Counted from the stretch's first letter, positions 36,585 to 45,382 are shown. The stretch is 64,000 nt of DNA from CAISIP01 sp038326025 (GCA_038326025.1 JBBQJP010000015.1:1-64000), one strand, 5' to 3'. The notes: generated from the sequence alone by a model not told the origin. Translations and numbers: made by a program.

Positions 36585-37466
36585 TCAGGATTTCGCGGCG
36601 GGTGGGATGCAGGTCGCCGTCTCGGCCAGTGCGCGCAGCCAGCGTGCCGTTTCATGGCTCAGCACACTGGCATTGCGCACCAGTTGGTCGAAGTGCCGGG
36701 TCAACGTCTCGACATGTTCACGCGTGTTGAACACGAAATATGCACTGCCGATGTAGATCACGGCGCGGCGCTGGCCAAACACCGTGACCGGCGCGCTGAA
36801 GTGCTGGGTCAGGTCGTACAGGTGCAGCCGGGTGCTGGGATACAACTCATCACACAGGTCCGCCATCAGGTGCAGTTGCTCGCAAACCTGAGCGGGCGTC
36901 AGTGCCGCCCAGATGCCATGGCGGCGTGCGAAGTCTTCCATGCGTTGTTGCGGCACGGCCAGTTCGTGGTCCATGCCGGTGACGCGGTTGAGATTGAGCC
37001 GGGCCTCGTTGCTGGCCTTGGCCTGCTCGGGAGACCTGCCGCGATAGGTCGCGTATTCGAGTTCCATGACCGCCTGCGTCTTCATGAACTCGGGCAGCGT
37101 GGTTGGCGCGTTGCGGATCTTGGCGCCGGCCGACTCCTGCAACCAGCGTTCGATGTTGGCATCGGCCGGCGCCGCGCTGGCCTGCGCCACCTCCAGCGAT
37201 TCCCGCAGAATCTCGCCCGGCGACAAGGTGTTGCTGGTCAGCCCTAGTAGCCAGTCGGTGCTCACGCCCAGTGCGGTCGCAAGCTCGGCCACCACCTGAC
37301 CCGATGGCAGGCGTACCTGATGCTCGCCCAACAGCTGGGACACGGTCGATCGGTCGACGCCGCTGCGCTCGGCCAGCGTCGTGCGGTTGAGCTGACGTTC
37401 AAGCATGGCTTGCGACAGGCGCTCACGGAACAGGAAGGCCCGTTGGGTTTTGGTGACTTTATCCAT
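36585..37466 (-). CDS. XRE-family helix-turn-helix transcriptional regulator
   Basis: The 293-residue protein has an N-terminal helix-turn-helix in RTTLAERSGVDRSTVSQLLG, then VRLPSGQVVAELATALGVSTDWLLG, typical of the phage-repressor-like family. The long C-terminal part has a receptor-like fold I do not recognise (HLYDLTQHFSAPVTVFGQRRAVIYIG). The regulatory target is unknown; the neighbouring DUF2061 gene is divergent and 105 bases away. The start ATG 37466 was picked because the HTH begins 27 residues later; the frame continues upstream without domain support. Confidence 0.88.
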   Translation of the reverse strand: MDKVTKTQRAFLFRERLSQAMLERQLNRTTLAERSGVDRSTVSQLLGEHQVRLPSGQVVAELATALGVSTDWLLGLTSNTLSPGEILRESLEVAQASAAPADANIERWLQESAGAKIRNAPTTLPEFMKTQAVMELEYATYRGRSPEQAKASNEARLNLNRVTGMDHELAVPQQRMEDFARRHGIWAALTPAQVCEQLHLMADLCDELYPSTRLHLYDLTQHFSAPVTVFGQRRAVIYIGSAYFVFNTREHVETLTRHFDQLVRNASVLSHETARWLRALAETATCIPPAAKS

Positions 37467-37571
37467 CGATGCGTGCGATGGTAACGCGACGGGACAATTG
37501 TCACGATATTGCTGAAAACCTGCACTACCTCCACGTTGCGTCACGCCATAGGGCGGTCAGACAATTTCAGC

Positions 37572-37772
37572 ATGGAAAAAAAGACACGCATGGTCATGAA
37601 GGCCGTCACCTGGCAACTGATCGGCTTTGTCGTCATGTCGATCATCAACGTCCTGTACATGGGCAACTGGCGCGACGGTATGGGGCTGTCAGTGGTTCTC
37701 ACCCTGATCGGGCTGGTCAGTTACTACCTGCATGAGCAGGTCTGGGCGCGCATACGGTGGGGGCGGCTGTGA
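37572..37772 (+). CDS. DUF2061 small membrane protein
   Basis: A 66-residue protein with a basic start (MEKKTRMVMKAVTWQ), two hydrophobic helices (LIGFVVMSIINVLYMG, LSVVLTLIGLVSYYL) and the family ending HEQVWARIRWG. DUF2061 members are short inner-membrane proteins of unknown function. Position and length agree with the family. It is convergent with the GlcG-like gene and divergent from the XRE regulator. Confidence 0.85.
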   Translation: MEKKTRMVMKAVTWQLIGFVVMSIINVLYMGNWRDGMGLSVVLTLIGLVSYYLHEQVWARIRWGRL

Positions 37773-37814
37773 TCCGCCTCCTGGTCAGAACCGTCTGGCG
37801 TCCGCGTCAGCCCA

Positions 37815-38240
37815 TTAACCGCACTTGAAACCGGCCGCCTCGACGCCGGCCATGCAGATAGCCTCGTCTTCATCACCCGTACCGCCACTGGCACCGACCG
37901 CGCCGACGGTCTGGCCGTTTGCATCCTTGATCAGAACCGCGCCGGTCTGGGGCAGGAACCTGCCTTCGGACGTCGCTGCCAGCGACACGAAGAAGTTCGG
38001 GTTGCCTTTGGCGCGCTCGCCCAGCACACGGCTCGAAACGCCCATGCCGACTGCACCCCAGGCCTTGGCCCTTGCTACGTCAAAACGGAACATGCTGGCA
38101 CCATCCTCGCGTGCAAACGCCTTCAGGTTGCCCGATTCGTCGAGCACGGCGATGCCCATGGGCTGATAGCCGGCTTCCTTGGACTTGGCCAGGGCGGCGG
38201 TGATGATCTGGTTGGCTTGTGCCAGGGACAAATGGGACAT
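37815..38240 (-). CDS. GlcG/HbpS-family heme-binding-type protein
   Basis: The 141-residue protein belongs to the DUF336/GlcG/HbpS family: LSLAQANQIITAALAKSKE, PMGIAVLDESGNLKAFARED, FRFDVARAKAWGAVGMG, and VGAVGASGGTGDEDEAICMAGVEA. HbpS members bind heme, and others are found next to oxidase genes; the biochemical role of this one is unclear. It precedes a 334-base gene-poor gap and then the nitric-oxide response genes, but there is no sign that they are linked. Confidence 0.85.
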   Translation of the reverse strand: MSHLSLAQANQIITAALAKSKEAGYQPMGIAVLDESGNLKAFAREDGASMFRFDVARAKAWGAVGMGVSSRVLGERAKGNPNFFVSLAATSEGRFLPQTGAVLIKDANGQTVGAVGASGGTGDEDEAICMAGVEAAGFKCG

Positions 38241-38574
38241 GGAAACTCTCTGGGTACAAAACCCGATGTTAGTTGCCCGGCTTGGCAGTGCGTCGCACGC
38301 GTTGTCCGCGGGTGGCGCCAGGCGGCGCCGGACTACTCGGGCAACAGGTGGATCTCTTTCGGCGCAGCATTCCAGCGCTGGTGCTCATCGCTGAGAAACG
38401 CGCATACCGCATCCGGCGATGCCAGTGGTCACAGCCAACATGCGCAAGTGAGCCAGGCGAACCAGTTGCGCGGTTGACGCCACATATGCCACGAGCGCGT
38501 TGGTCTGGCCAATCGCCATTGCCTGCGGCCGCCTTGCCGGCCAATAAGTGGCGCGCCAGCGTCCCTGTGCTGCG
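38241..38574. other. Gene-poor gap with a possible gene remnant
   Basis: No intact gene is supported here. On the minus strand, between about 38430 and 38335, a stretch without a start codon reads SPDAVCAFLSDEHQRWN and then APKEIHLLPE before a stop; it looks like the natural C-terminal end of a protein rather than random frame. It could be the remnant of a gene lost between nsrR and the GlcG-like gene. Nothing else was recognised. Confidence 0.35.
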
Positions 38575-39066
38575 TCAGGCCTTGCGCCGGGTAGGTAGCG
38601 CGACGCGTACCGGTATCGCGGCATGGGCACGCCGCGGGTGGGCGGCGCCGGCCGGTTCGGGCGTTTGCGCTGGTGCCAGGTCGGCCAGCGTCACGCTGTC
38701 GAGTTTGCTGAAATAGGCCTGCAATGCATTGCCGAACACCTGCTTGAGCTGGCAGGTAGGTGTCAGTGTGCAGACATTGGTTGCGGGATCGAAACATTCG
38801 ACCAACCGGAAATCGGTTTCTGCCGCCCGCACGATGTCGCCGACCCGGATCGTGTCGGCGGTCTGCAACAGCCGCAATCCGCCGCCGCGCCCGCGGGTGG
38901 TGGCGATTACCCCCTGGCGTGACAAGTCGTTGACCACCTTCATCAGGTGGTTCCGGGACACCTGATGGTGGTCGGCCAGCTCGGAAATCGTGACCAGGCG
39001 CTCGGGATGGGCAGCGCAGTACATCAGCACGCGCAGGCTGTAGTCGGTGTATTCGGACAGGCGCAT
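38575..39066 (-). CDS. nsrR: Rrf2-family iron-sulfur regulator, NsrR-type
   Basis: The 163-residue protein has the Rrf2 N-terminus MRLSEYTDYSLRVLMYCAA, a winged helix (ISELADHHQVSRNHLMKVVN, RGRGGGLRL), and three cysteines Cys91, Cys99 and Cys105 in CFDPATNVCTLTPTC, with the C-x7-C-x5-C spacing that ligates an iron-sulfur cluster. NsrR senses nitric oxide by cluster damage and then releases repressed genes. Placement divergent from nnrS supports this. The C-terminal tail (RRAHAAIPVRVALP) is basic and longer than in some NsrR members. Confidence 0.92.
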   Translation of the reverse strand: MRLSEYTDYSLRVLMYCAAHPERLVTISELADHHQVSRNHLMKVVNDLSRQGVIATTRGRGGGLRLLQTADTIRVGDIVRAAETDFRLVECFDPATNVCTLTPTCQLKQVFGNALQAYFSKLDSVTLADLAPAQTPEPAGAAHPRRAHAAIPVRVALPTRRKA

Positions 39067-39113
39067 CGAAGTCCTTAAAGATGCACAAAGTATATTGCTT
39101 TACGGGCGCGCAG

Positions 39114-39146
39114 GCTTTAACATGCAATCTATGTGCATGTTAAAGC
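39114..39146. promoter_or_regulatory. Perfect 13-bp inverted repeat between nsrR and nnrS, candidate operator
   Basis: GCTTTAACATGCA (39114-39126) and TGCATGTTAAAGC (39134-39146) are exact reverse complements with a 7-base spacer. They sit in the 123-base gap between the divergent nsrR and nnrS starts, 43 bases before the nnrS ATG. A second partly matching element AAGATGCACAAAGTATATTG lies at 39078-39097, its left half matching the AAGATGCA half-site known for NsrR. It is a probable binding site, with NsrR as first candidate. Confidence 0.7.
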
Positions 39147-39189
39147 CGGGTGCTGGCCTGTAGCCAGCTCCGGATACGGGCGAACCATC

Positions 39190-40395
39190 ATGAAACCGAT
39201 GATCCAGGTCATCTCCGAGCCACCGGCTCCCATCGCCGACTCCGGTCGCGGCTGGCCACTTTTGCGGCTGGGCTTTCGACCTTTCTATCTGGGAGCTGCG
39301 GTGTTCGCTGCGTTGGCCGTCCCGGCCTGGGTGCTGCTGTTCCTGGGCCGCATGGATTCCGCGCCAGTGTTGACGCCGTTGCTGTGGCATGCGCACGAGA
39401 TGCTGTTCGGCTTTGCTGCGGCAGTGATCGTCGGCTTCCTACTGACCGCCGGCAAGGCCTGGACCGGGCTGCAGACGCCGCGCGGGTCGGCCCTGGCGGC
39501 GCTGGTTCTGGTGTGGCTGGCCGCGCGTGTCGCTGCATGGGTAGCCCCTTACCCGGTTTATGCGGCGCTCGACCTGTTGTTGTTGCCGGTGGTTGCGACC
39601 ATCCTGGTGCGCCTGCTGCTGCGTGCCGGCAACCGGCGCAACCTGCCGCTGGCCGGCCTGCTCGGATTGCTGACACTGGCCAACCTCGTGTTCCATCTGT
39701 CCGTGCTCGGGATGCTGGAGTTGTCACCGGTGCGTGCCTTGTACGCAGGCTTGGCGCTGATCGTGTTGATCGAAACCGTGATGGCCGGGCGCGTGATTCC
39801 GGCGTTCACCATGAGCGCCATTCCCGGCTTGCGGCTCAAGATCGATCCGCAACTCGAAAAGGCCACGGCAGCCGCCAGTGCGCTGGCTCTGTTGTTGTGG
39901 GTCTTCACGCCGACATCGGCCATCAGCGCGCCGCTGCTGGCATTGGCCGCGGTGCTGCAGTTCGCGCGGCTGGTCGCCTGGAAACCCTGGCGCACCCGCA
40001 GCCGGCCAATATTGTGGATCCTGCATCTGTCTTACGCCTGGATTCCGGTCGGTTTCCTGCTGCTGGCCATGAGCCTGCTGGGTTGGATCGCCGCGTCTGC
40101 CGGTATCCATGCGCTCGCCATTGGCGCAACTGGCGGCCTGATCATCGGCATGGTGACCCGCACCGCACGCGGTCATACCGGACGGCCGCTGCTGGCCTCA
40201 CCGATCGAGGTCGCCGCCTATTCGCTGGTGATGCTGGCCGCGCTGCTGCGCGTGCTGGTGCCACTGCTCGCGCCGCAATATATGGTCGCGTCCGTCATTG
40301 CGGCAGCGCTGGCCTGGTCGCTGGCATTCGCGCTCTACCTCGCCCTTTTCACACCCTGGCTTTTGCGCGTACGTCTGGACGGCAAGGACGGCTAA
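39190..40395 (+). CDS. nnrS: NnrS family membrane protein (nitric-oxide response)
   Basis: The 401-residue protein has about 12 hydrophobic segments. NnrS-specific features include LLRLGFRPFYLGAAVFAA near the start, LLWHAHEMLFGFAAAVIVGF, LTAGKAWTG, GRVIPAFTM and MVTRTARGHTGRPL. It is a heme and copper membrane protein that protects against nitric-oxide stress in known members. The start ATG 39190 was chosen after GGGCGAACC. It is divergent from nsrR with a palindrome between them and is followed by DUF2249 and ferredoxin genes. Confidence 0.95.
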   Translation: MKPMIQVISEPPAPIADSGRGWPLLRLGFRPFYLGAAVFAALAVPAWVLLFLGRMDSAPVLTPLLWHAHEMLFGFAAAVIVGFLLTAGKAWTGLQTPRGSALAALVLVWLAARVAAWVAPYPVYAALDLLLLPVVATILVRLLLRAGNRRNLPLAGLLGLLTLANLVFHLSVLGMLELSPVRALYAGLALIVLIETVMAGRVIPAFTMSAIPGLRLKIDPQLEKATAAASALALLLWVFTPTSAISAPLLALAAVLQFARLVAWKPWRTRSRPILWILHLSYAWIPVGFLLLAMSLLGWIAASAGIHALAIGATGGLIIGMVTRTARGHTGRPLLASPIEVAAYSLVMLAALLRVLVPLLAPQYMVASVIAAALAWSLAFALYLALFTPWLLRVRLDGKDG

Positions 40396-40484
40396 GCCGA
40401 TCCTGTGTTGCCGCCTGCACGCAACGCTGCGTGCGCAAAACGAGTCCCCACCTGATCCAAGCCTGAACCAAAATGGAGTTCGCC

Positions 40485-40781
40485 ATGACCACCGTACCCA
40501 TCAGCACCATCGACGTGCGCACTATCGCTCCTCGCGAGCGCCATCCGACGATCTTCGGCCAGTTCGACGCGCTGGAGCCCGGTGAGTCGGTGTTGCTGGT
40601 GAACGACCACGACCCGCGCCCGCTGTACTACCAGTTCGAGGATCGCCGCGCGGGTCAGTTCACCTGGACGTATCTGCAATCGGGCCCGGACCTGTGGCGG
40701 GTGCAGATCGACAAGACTGCAGCGGGCATTACCGAGGCGTTCGCCGGATCGTGTTGCTCGGGTGGCGCCTGCGGCGGTTGA
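40485..40781 (+). CDS. DUF2249 protein with cysteine-rich tail
   Basis: A 98-residue protein with the DUF2249 features IDVRTIAPRERHPTIFGQFD and LLVNDHDPRPLYYQFE, where the histidines and acidic residues may bind metal. The tail GSCCSGGACGG has three cysteines. DUF2249 proteins occur in denitrification and nitric-oxide response clusters, as here after nnrS. Ribosome site GGAG is seven bases before the ATG. The gap to the ferredoxin gene is 18 bases, so they are one operon. Confidence 0.85.
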   Translation: MTTVPISTIDVRTIAPRERHPTIFGQFDALEPGESVLLVNDHDPRPLYYQFEDRRAGQFTWTYLQSGPDLWRVQIDKTAAGITEAFAGSCCSGGACGG

Positions 40782-40799
40782 TCACGGGGGATTTCGTCG

Positions 40800-41123
40800 A
40801 TGACATTTGTCGTCACCGAGTCCTGCATCCGGTGCAAGTACACCGACTGCGTTGACGTCTGCCCGGTCGACGCGTTCCGTGAAGGGCCGAACTTCCTGGT
40901 CATCGACCCTGACGATTGCATCGACTGTGCGGTCTGCGTGCCCGAATGCCCGGTCAATGCGATCTACGCCGACGAAGACGTACCGGCTGACCAGCAGGCC
41001 TTCACGCCGCTCAACGCGGAACTCGCCAGACAGTGGAAACCGATCACGCGGACCAAGCTGGCGCTACCCGATGCCGACGAATGGGCAAAGATCGAGCGCA
41101 AGCTCGAACAACTCGAACGCTGA
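40800..41123 (+). CDS. fdxA: 7Fe-8S ferredoxin FdxA
   Basis: The 107-residue ferredoxin has two cluster motifs: CIRCKYTDCVDVCPVD near the N-terminus, giving the [3Fe-4S] site with the extra cysteine, and CIDCAVCVPECPV for the [4Fe-4S] site. The C-terminal helix (ARQWKPITRTKLALPDADEW) is typical of FdxA. It serves as electron carrier; its place after nnrS and DUF2249 suggests a role in nitric-oxide or anaerobic metabolism, but FdxA is also found in other contexts. Confidence 0.95.
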   Translation: MTFVVTESCIRCKYTDCVDVCPVDAFREGPNFLVIDPDDCIDCAVCVPECPVNAIYADEDVPADQQAFTPLNAELARQWKPITRTKLALPDADEWAKIERKLEQLER

Positions 41124-41206
41124 AACGCGCTCGTCAAGCCCGGCAGGCTCGTTAGCATAGGCGTGTCTGCGGCGATCAGGTCGCATGGCATCCCAAGGAG
41201 CGCACT

Positions 41207-42019
41207 GTGTCCACATTTGCCCGCATCCTCGTCGCGCTGACGATGTCGCTTGCCATCGCTGCGGCCTGGCTGGCGCCAATGGATCTGCCCGCGACCCAGC
41301 AGGTCGATGCCGGGCTCAAGCGGGCGCTGATCAGCTTTGCGACAGCGCGTGCGCTCAATGCGGCGATATCAGTGGCGCAAGGAACTGAGGTGTCGGTGCA
41401 GCCCGGCGGTGTCGGCGCCACCTTCGCGCCCGGCCAGTTGCTCGATCCGGTCAACGACTTGGTCGAGCAGTTCTCCACGCTGATGCTTGCCGCCAGCGTG
41501 GCGTTCGGCGTGCAGAAGGTGTTGATTGCGGTCGGCAGCCACTGGCCGCTGTCGCTGGCCTTGACGCTGGTCGTGCTGGCCTGGACCGGCCTGCGGCTGC
41601 TCGACCGCCCGGCGCCGCGCTGGTTGGCGCGCCTGCTGGTGATTGCCCTGATGCTGCGTTTTGCATTGCCGCTGGTGACCTTGGGCACCGACCTGGTATG
41701 GCAGAAGTTTCTGGCGCAGGATTACCAGAGCAGCCAGCAGGCGATCGAGAACGCGTCGCGCGACACGGCCACGATGGCGACCGCACCGCAGCTTCCGTCG
41801 GCGGACCCGGGCCTCGTCGACAGGCTCAAGAACTGGTTGTCACACAACACCGATGTCAAGGCCCGTTTTGCCGACCTGCAGCAGGCGATAGAACGCATCA
41901 TCGAACAGCTGGTCCGGCTGATCGTGGTGTTCGCGCTGCAGACGGTGGTGATGCCCTTGCTGCTGCTGTGGCTGATGTTGTCGGTGCTGCGCAACCTGCT
42001 GGCCGCCGAACGGCCCTGA
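41207..42019 (+). CDS. Inner-membrane protein of unknown function
   Basis: The 270-residue protein starts at GTG 41207 behind AAGGAG. It has an N-terminal hydrophobic segment (ILVALTMSLAIAAAWLAPM), two central helices (WPLSLALTLVVLAWTGLRLL, LARLLVIALMLRFALPLVTLG), a periplasmic or cytoplasmic loop rich in charged residues, and a C-terminal helix (IVVFALQTVVMPLLLLWLML). The family is unknown to me. It is on the same strand as the fdxA gene, 83 bases away, and the amidase gene 157 bases later; links are not evident. Confidence 0.75.
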   Translation: MSTFARILVALTMSLAIAAAWLAPMDLPATQQVDAGLKRALISFATARALNAAISVAQGTEVSVQPGGVGATFAPGQLLDPVNDLVEQFSTLMLAASVAFGVQKVLIAVGSHWPLSLALTLVVLAWTGLRLLDRPAPRWLARLLVIALMLRFALPLVTLGTDLVWQKFLAQDYQSSQQAIENASRDTATMATAPQLPSADPGLVDRLKNWLSHNTDVKARFADLQQAIERIIEQLVRLIVVFALQTVVMPLLLLWLMLSVLRNLLAAERP

Positions 42020-42176
42020 ATCAGCAAGCGCTTGCGGCTTTGTCTGTCTGCCGCTGCCGCTCAGGCGACTGTCACCGGTGTGGCGCTCTGTGGCACAGTG
42101 CGCCGTAACGACACAGGCCACCGATCGCCGGCGCGACGCGACTGCGTGATCTGTATTGCAAGACAAGGAGCCGCCT

Positions 42177-43571
42177 GTGCACTTCAAGACCATCTCCGAA
42201 CTCGCGCCGCTGCTGCAAGCGGGCAAACTCTCGCCAGTGGCGCTGACGCGTGGGATGCTGGACCGCATCGATGCACTGGACGGCCGCCTGCGTTGTTTTG
42301 CCACGGTGACCGCCGAGCTGGCGATGCAGCACGCGGAGCAGGCCGAACGGGAGATCCGGGCCGGCCGTTACCGCGGTGCCTTGCATGGCATTCCGGTGGC
42401 CTTGAAGGACTTGTGTTTTACCAAGGGTATCCGCACCATGGGCGGTACCGGTGTGCTGGCCGACCATGTGCCGGAGTTCGATGCCACGGTGGTGACACGG
42501 CTGAAGGCGGCCGGCGCGGTGCTGCTGGGCAAGCTCAACCTGACCGATGGCGCGATGGCGGGTTACCACCCGCAGTTCGCGATTCCGGAGAACCCCTGGA
42601 AGGCTGCGCACTGGTCGGGCGTGTCGTCCAGCGGATCCGGCGCGGCAGTGGCGGCCGGCCTGGCGTACGCCGCCATTGGCACCGATACCGGCGGTTCGAT
42701 CCGCCATCCGTCCGCTGCCTGCGGCATCGTCGGCCTCAAGCCGACCTGGGGCCGGGTCAGCCGCCATGGCGTGCTGGCGCTGGCCGAATCGCTCGACCAT
42801 GTTGGCCCGATGACACGCAGCAGCCGCGATGCCGGCATCGTGCTGCAGGCAATCGCCGGGCGCGACGTCAACGATGCCACCTCGCTGGCCGACCCGGTGC
42901 CCGACATGGGCGTCTTGCTGGAGAAGGGTGTCCAAGGCCTGCGCATCGGCTGGGACGAAGGCTTCACGCGTTCCGACATGGCGGTCGATATCGCCGATGC
43001 CGTTGCCCGTGTCGTGCAGGTGCTGCTGGAGCAGGGGGCTGTGATCGTGCCGGTCATGATGCCGGTGCGGCTGCGCGAATACGTCACGGCCTGGGCCCCG
43101 CTGTGCCAGGCCGAGGCGGTGGCGGCGCACCGTGCCTGGTATCCGGCGCGGGCAGGCGAATACGGACCGTTCTTTCGCCAGTGGCTGGAGCGTGGCGCGG
43201 CCATGAGCGCGGCCGACTATGCGCATTTTCATCAGCTGCGGCTGGCCTGCAACGGCGATATGTTTGCCGTGATGCAGGGCATCGATATGCTGGTCTGCCC
43301 ATCTACGCCGAAGGTGGCGTTCCCTGTGACGCCGGAATTTCTGTACGGGCCGATACCGCCCGACCGCGATCCCTGGCATGCGCGTTACACCGCGCCGTTC
43401 AATTTCTCCGGGATTCCGACGCTCTCCTTGCCCTGCGGTTTATCCGACACCGGACTGCCGTTCTCGGTGCAGTTCGCCGGCCATGCCTTGCGCGAGGACC
43501 TGCTTGTGGGTGTCGGTCATGCTTTCGAGACGGTGACCGACTGGCATCGCTTGCATCCACCGGTCGATTGA
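42177..43571 (+). CDS. Amidase (amidase-signature family)
   Basis: The 464-residue enzyme has the Ser-cisSer-Lys triad: Lys in GIPVALKDLCF, cis-Ser in GVSSSGSGAAVAAGL and nucleophile Ser in GTDTGGSIRHPSA. The remaining segments VGLKPTWGRVSRHGVLAL and LDHVGPMTRS are family hallmarks. It hydrolyses amide bonds; substrate unknown. The start GTG 42177 was chosen because AAGGAG lies six bases upstream. It ends 22 bases before the convergent TyrR-like gene. Confidence 0.93.
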   Translation: MHFKTISELAPLLQAGKLSPVALTRGMLDRIDALDGRLRCFATVTAELAMQHAEQAEREIRAGRYRGALHGIPVALKDLCFTKGIRTMGGTGVLADHVPEFDATVVTRLKAAGAVLLGKLNLTDGAMAGYHPQFAIPENPWKAAHWSGVSSSGSGAAVAAGLAYAAIGTDTGGSIRHPSAACGIVGLKPTWGRVSRHGVLALAESLDHVGPMTRSSRDAGIVLQAIAGRDVNDATSLADPVPDMGVLLEKGVQGLRIGWDEGFTRSDMAVDIADAVARVVQVLLEQGAVIVPVMMPVRLREYVTAWAPLCQAEAVAAHRAWYPARAGEYGPFFRQWLERGAAMSAADYAHFHQLRLACNGDMFAVMQGIDMLVCPSTPKVAFPVTPEFLYGPIPPDRDPWHARYTAPFNFSGIPTLSLPCGLSDTGLPFSVQFAGHALREDLLVGVGHAFETVTDWHRLHPPVD

Positions 43572-43593
43572 GACCGCGCCGGCAGGCCGCGCC

Positions 43594-45126
43594 TCAGTCA
43601 CCGATGCCGTATTTGCGCAAGCGCGTCGCGATCGCCGAATGCGAAGTCTGCAGCCTTTGTGCCAGTTTGCGCGTCGACGGGTAATGGGGATACAACTGCT
43701 GCAGCAACGACTTCTCCAGCGCTGCGACGGCTTCGTCCAGGCTGCCGACCTCTTGCGCACGCAAGCCGACTGCGGCCACGTCAACCCGGGCCAGTTCCAG
43801 GTCGGCCGCATCGATGACCGGCGCCTCGCTCAGTGTCGCCGCGCGAAACACGACGTTCTGCAACTGGCGCACATTGCCCGGCCACGGGTTGCCTAGCAGG
43901 GCGTTCGCGGCCGCCTTGCTCAGGCGCGCCGGAGAGCGGCCGGTCTGTGCACAGGCCCGGTCCAGAAATACCTGAGCCAGCGGCAGGATGTCTTCGGTGC
44001 GCTCGCGCAGCGGCGGCAGGTTCAGCTGCAGCACGTCCAGGCGAAACAGCAGGTCCTGGCGAAAACTGCCGGCCGCCACCATGTCGTCCAGCGCGCGATG
44101 GGTGGCGCTGATGATGCGCACGTCGGCTTTCTGTTCGCTGTCGCCGCCAACGCGGCGAAAGCTGCCATCGTTCAGAAACCTCAGCAGCTTGGCCTGCAGG
44201 TAGGTCGACATCTCACCGACTTCGTCCAGAAACAGCGTGCCGCCGTCAGTCAGTTCCAGCAGGCCAGGGCGGCCGCCGCGCAAGGCGCCGGTGAATGCGC
44301 CGGGCGCATAACCGAACAGCTCACTTTCGGCCAGGCTCTCGGGCAAGGCGGCGCAGTTCAGCGCGAAAAACGGCTGTTCGCGGCGCCGGCTTCCGGTGTG
44401 GCAGGCATGGGCGACCAGTTCCTTCCCGGTGCCGGTTTCGCCGCGGATCAGCAGCGGTGCGTCGACCAGCGCCATGCGCGCAGCGCGTTGCTTGAGCGCG
44501 CGGATCGCTGGCGACTGGCCCAGGATGGTCTCGAAGCCGCCAGCGCCGTAGTTCTGCAGTGCGCTGAGCCGTTCGCCCAACCGGTGCGGCGCGTGCAAGG
44601 TCACGACAGCGCCGGCGACACTGCCGCTGGCTTCGTGCAAGGCCACGGTTTCCATCAGAAAACGTTGGCCCGCGATCTCGACCTCGCTGGCCGGCAGATG
44701 GTAGGCCTCGGCGATCAGCGCCGAGACCAGTTGCGCGTCGCCGGTGAGTGACTGCAGCGACATGCCGGTGAGCACCTGTTCAGCCAGGCCGGTGACGGTG
44801 ATGGCCGTGGTATTGGCCACCACGATCACACCCCGGGCGTCGACCGCCAGCACCGGGTCGGCCAGCGAGGCCAGCAAGGCATCGAGGTACAGACGGCGAC
44901 GTGCTCCGGGCAGGATCTCGAGTTCGCCCACCGCCAGGACCCCGGCAACGGCCAGCAGGTCAGTGCGCAGACGGTCGAGATCCCTGGCGTCGAGTTCAGG
45001 CGCCTCGATGTAGACATGGGGCGGTTCGACCTCGACGGCGGTGACGTTCAGCGCGCGGATCGCCAGCGCCGCCAGGATTTCCTGGGCGATTCCCACACGG
45101 TCGGAAAAGTGGACATCAATGCGCAT
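43594..45126 (-). CDS. TyrR/PhhR-like sigma54-dependent regulator
   Basis: The 510-residue protein has an N-terminal ACT domain (MRIDVHFSDRVGIAQEILAAL), a PAS domain (about 78-185), a AAA+ sigma54-activator domain with Walker A GETGTGKE, GAFTGA, LFLDEVGEM and NLPPLRERTEDILPLA, and a C-terminal TyrR-type helix-turn-helix (RKLAQRLQTSHSAIATRLRKYG). The intact GAFTGA loop indicates true sigma54 activation, unlike E. coli TyrR. It is divergent from dadA, whose sigma54 promoter lies in the shared gap. It probably responds to amino acids through the ACT domain. Confidence 0.93.
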   Translation of the reverse strand: MRIDVHFSDRVGIAQEILAALAIRALNVTAVEVEPPHVYIEAPELDARDLDRLRTDLLAVAGVLAVGELEILPGARRRLYLDALLASLADPVLAVDARGVIVVANTTAITVTGLAEQVLTGMSLQSLTGDAQLVSALIAEAYHLPASEVEIAGQRFLMETVALHEASGSVAGAVVTLHAPHRLGERLSALQNYGAGGFETILGQSPAIRALKQRAARMALVDAPLLIRGETGTGKELVAHACHTGSRRREQPFFALNCAALPESLAESELFGYAPGAFTGALRGGRPGLLELTDGGTLFLDEVGEMSTYLQAKLLRFLNDGSFRRVGGDSEQKADVRIISATHRALDDMVAAGSFRQDLLFRLDVLQLNLPPLRERTEDILPLAQVFLDRACAQTGRSPARLSKAAANALLGNPWPGNVRQLQNVVFRAATLSEAPVIDAADLELARVDVAAVGLRAQEVGSLDEAVAALEKSLLQQLYPHYPSTRKLAQRLQTSHSAIATRLRKYGIGD

Positions 45127-45229
45127 GAGTTGTCTTGAATTTCATCCATCGTATCGATTTTCATACAGGTAGTGCAAGTCATTGTTCTGATGTGAGTTTT
45201 CTCGTTATATGGCGATGCTTTTGAGTTAT

Positions 45230-45249
45230 CTGTAACGAATTCACGACAG
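45230..45249. promoter_or_regulatory. Candidate activator binding site for the TyrR-like regulator
   Basis: The 20-base sequence CTGTAACGAATTCACGACAG is an imperfect inverted repeat (14 of 20 positions match the reverse complement) centred on GAATTC. It lies about 63 bases upstream of the sigma54 promoter of dadA, a normal distance for an upstream activator site, and has the TGTAA half-site seen in TyrR/PhhR boxes. The rest of the 45127-45382 gap is AT-rich and has no recognised gene. Confidence 0.4.
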
Positions 45250-45311
45250 TTGGTGTGAATACCTGCCCATCAGGCTCGCGTAAGTGATTGATTTGATTGC
45301 CTTGCGCCGCC

Positions 45312-45327
45312 TGGCACGGGAGTTGCT
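45312..45327 (+). promoter_or_regulatory. Sigma54 (-24/-12) promoter of dadA
   Basis: TGGCACGGGAGTTGCT matches the sigma54 consensus TGGCACG-N4-TTGC(A/T) at every fixed position. Transcription would start about 45338, some 45 bases before the dadA ATG. The divergent gene encodes a GAFTGA-containing activator, so the pair supports the call. Confidence 0.88.
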
Positions 45328-45382
45328 GTCAATGCAAGACAGTTGCCGCCTTTGCGGCGTCCGGTTTTCAAGGAGCAAGGTC

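Noticed and set aside
42032..43684. A 550-residue plus-strand frame over the amidase gene
   Set aside because: It is out of frame with the amidase and lacks any domain; the amidase frame carries the complete catalytic triad.
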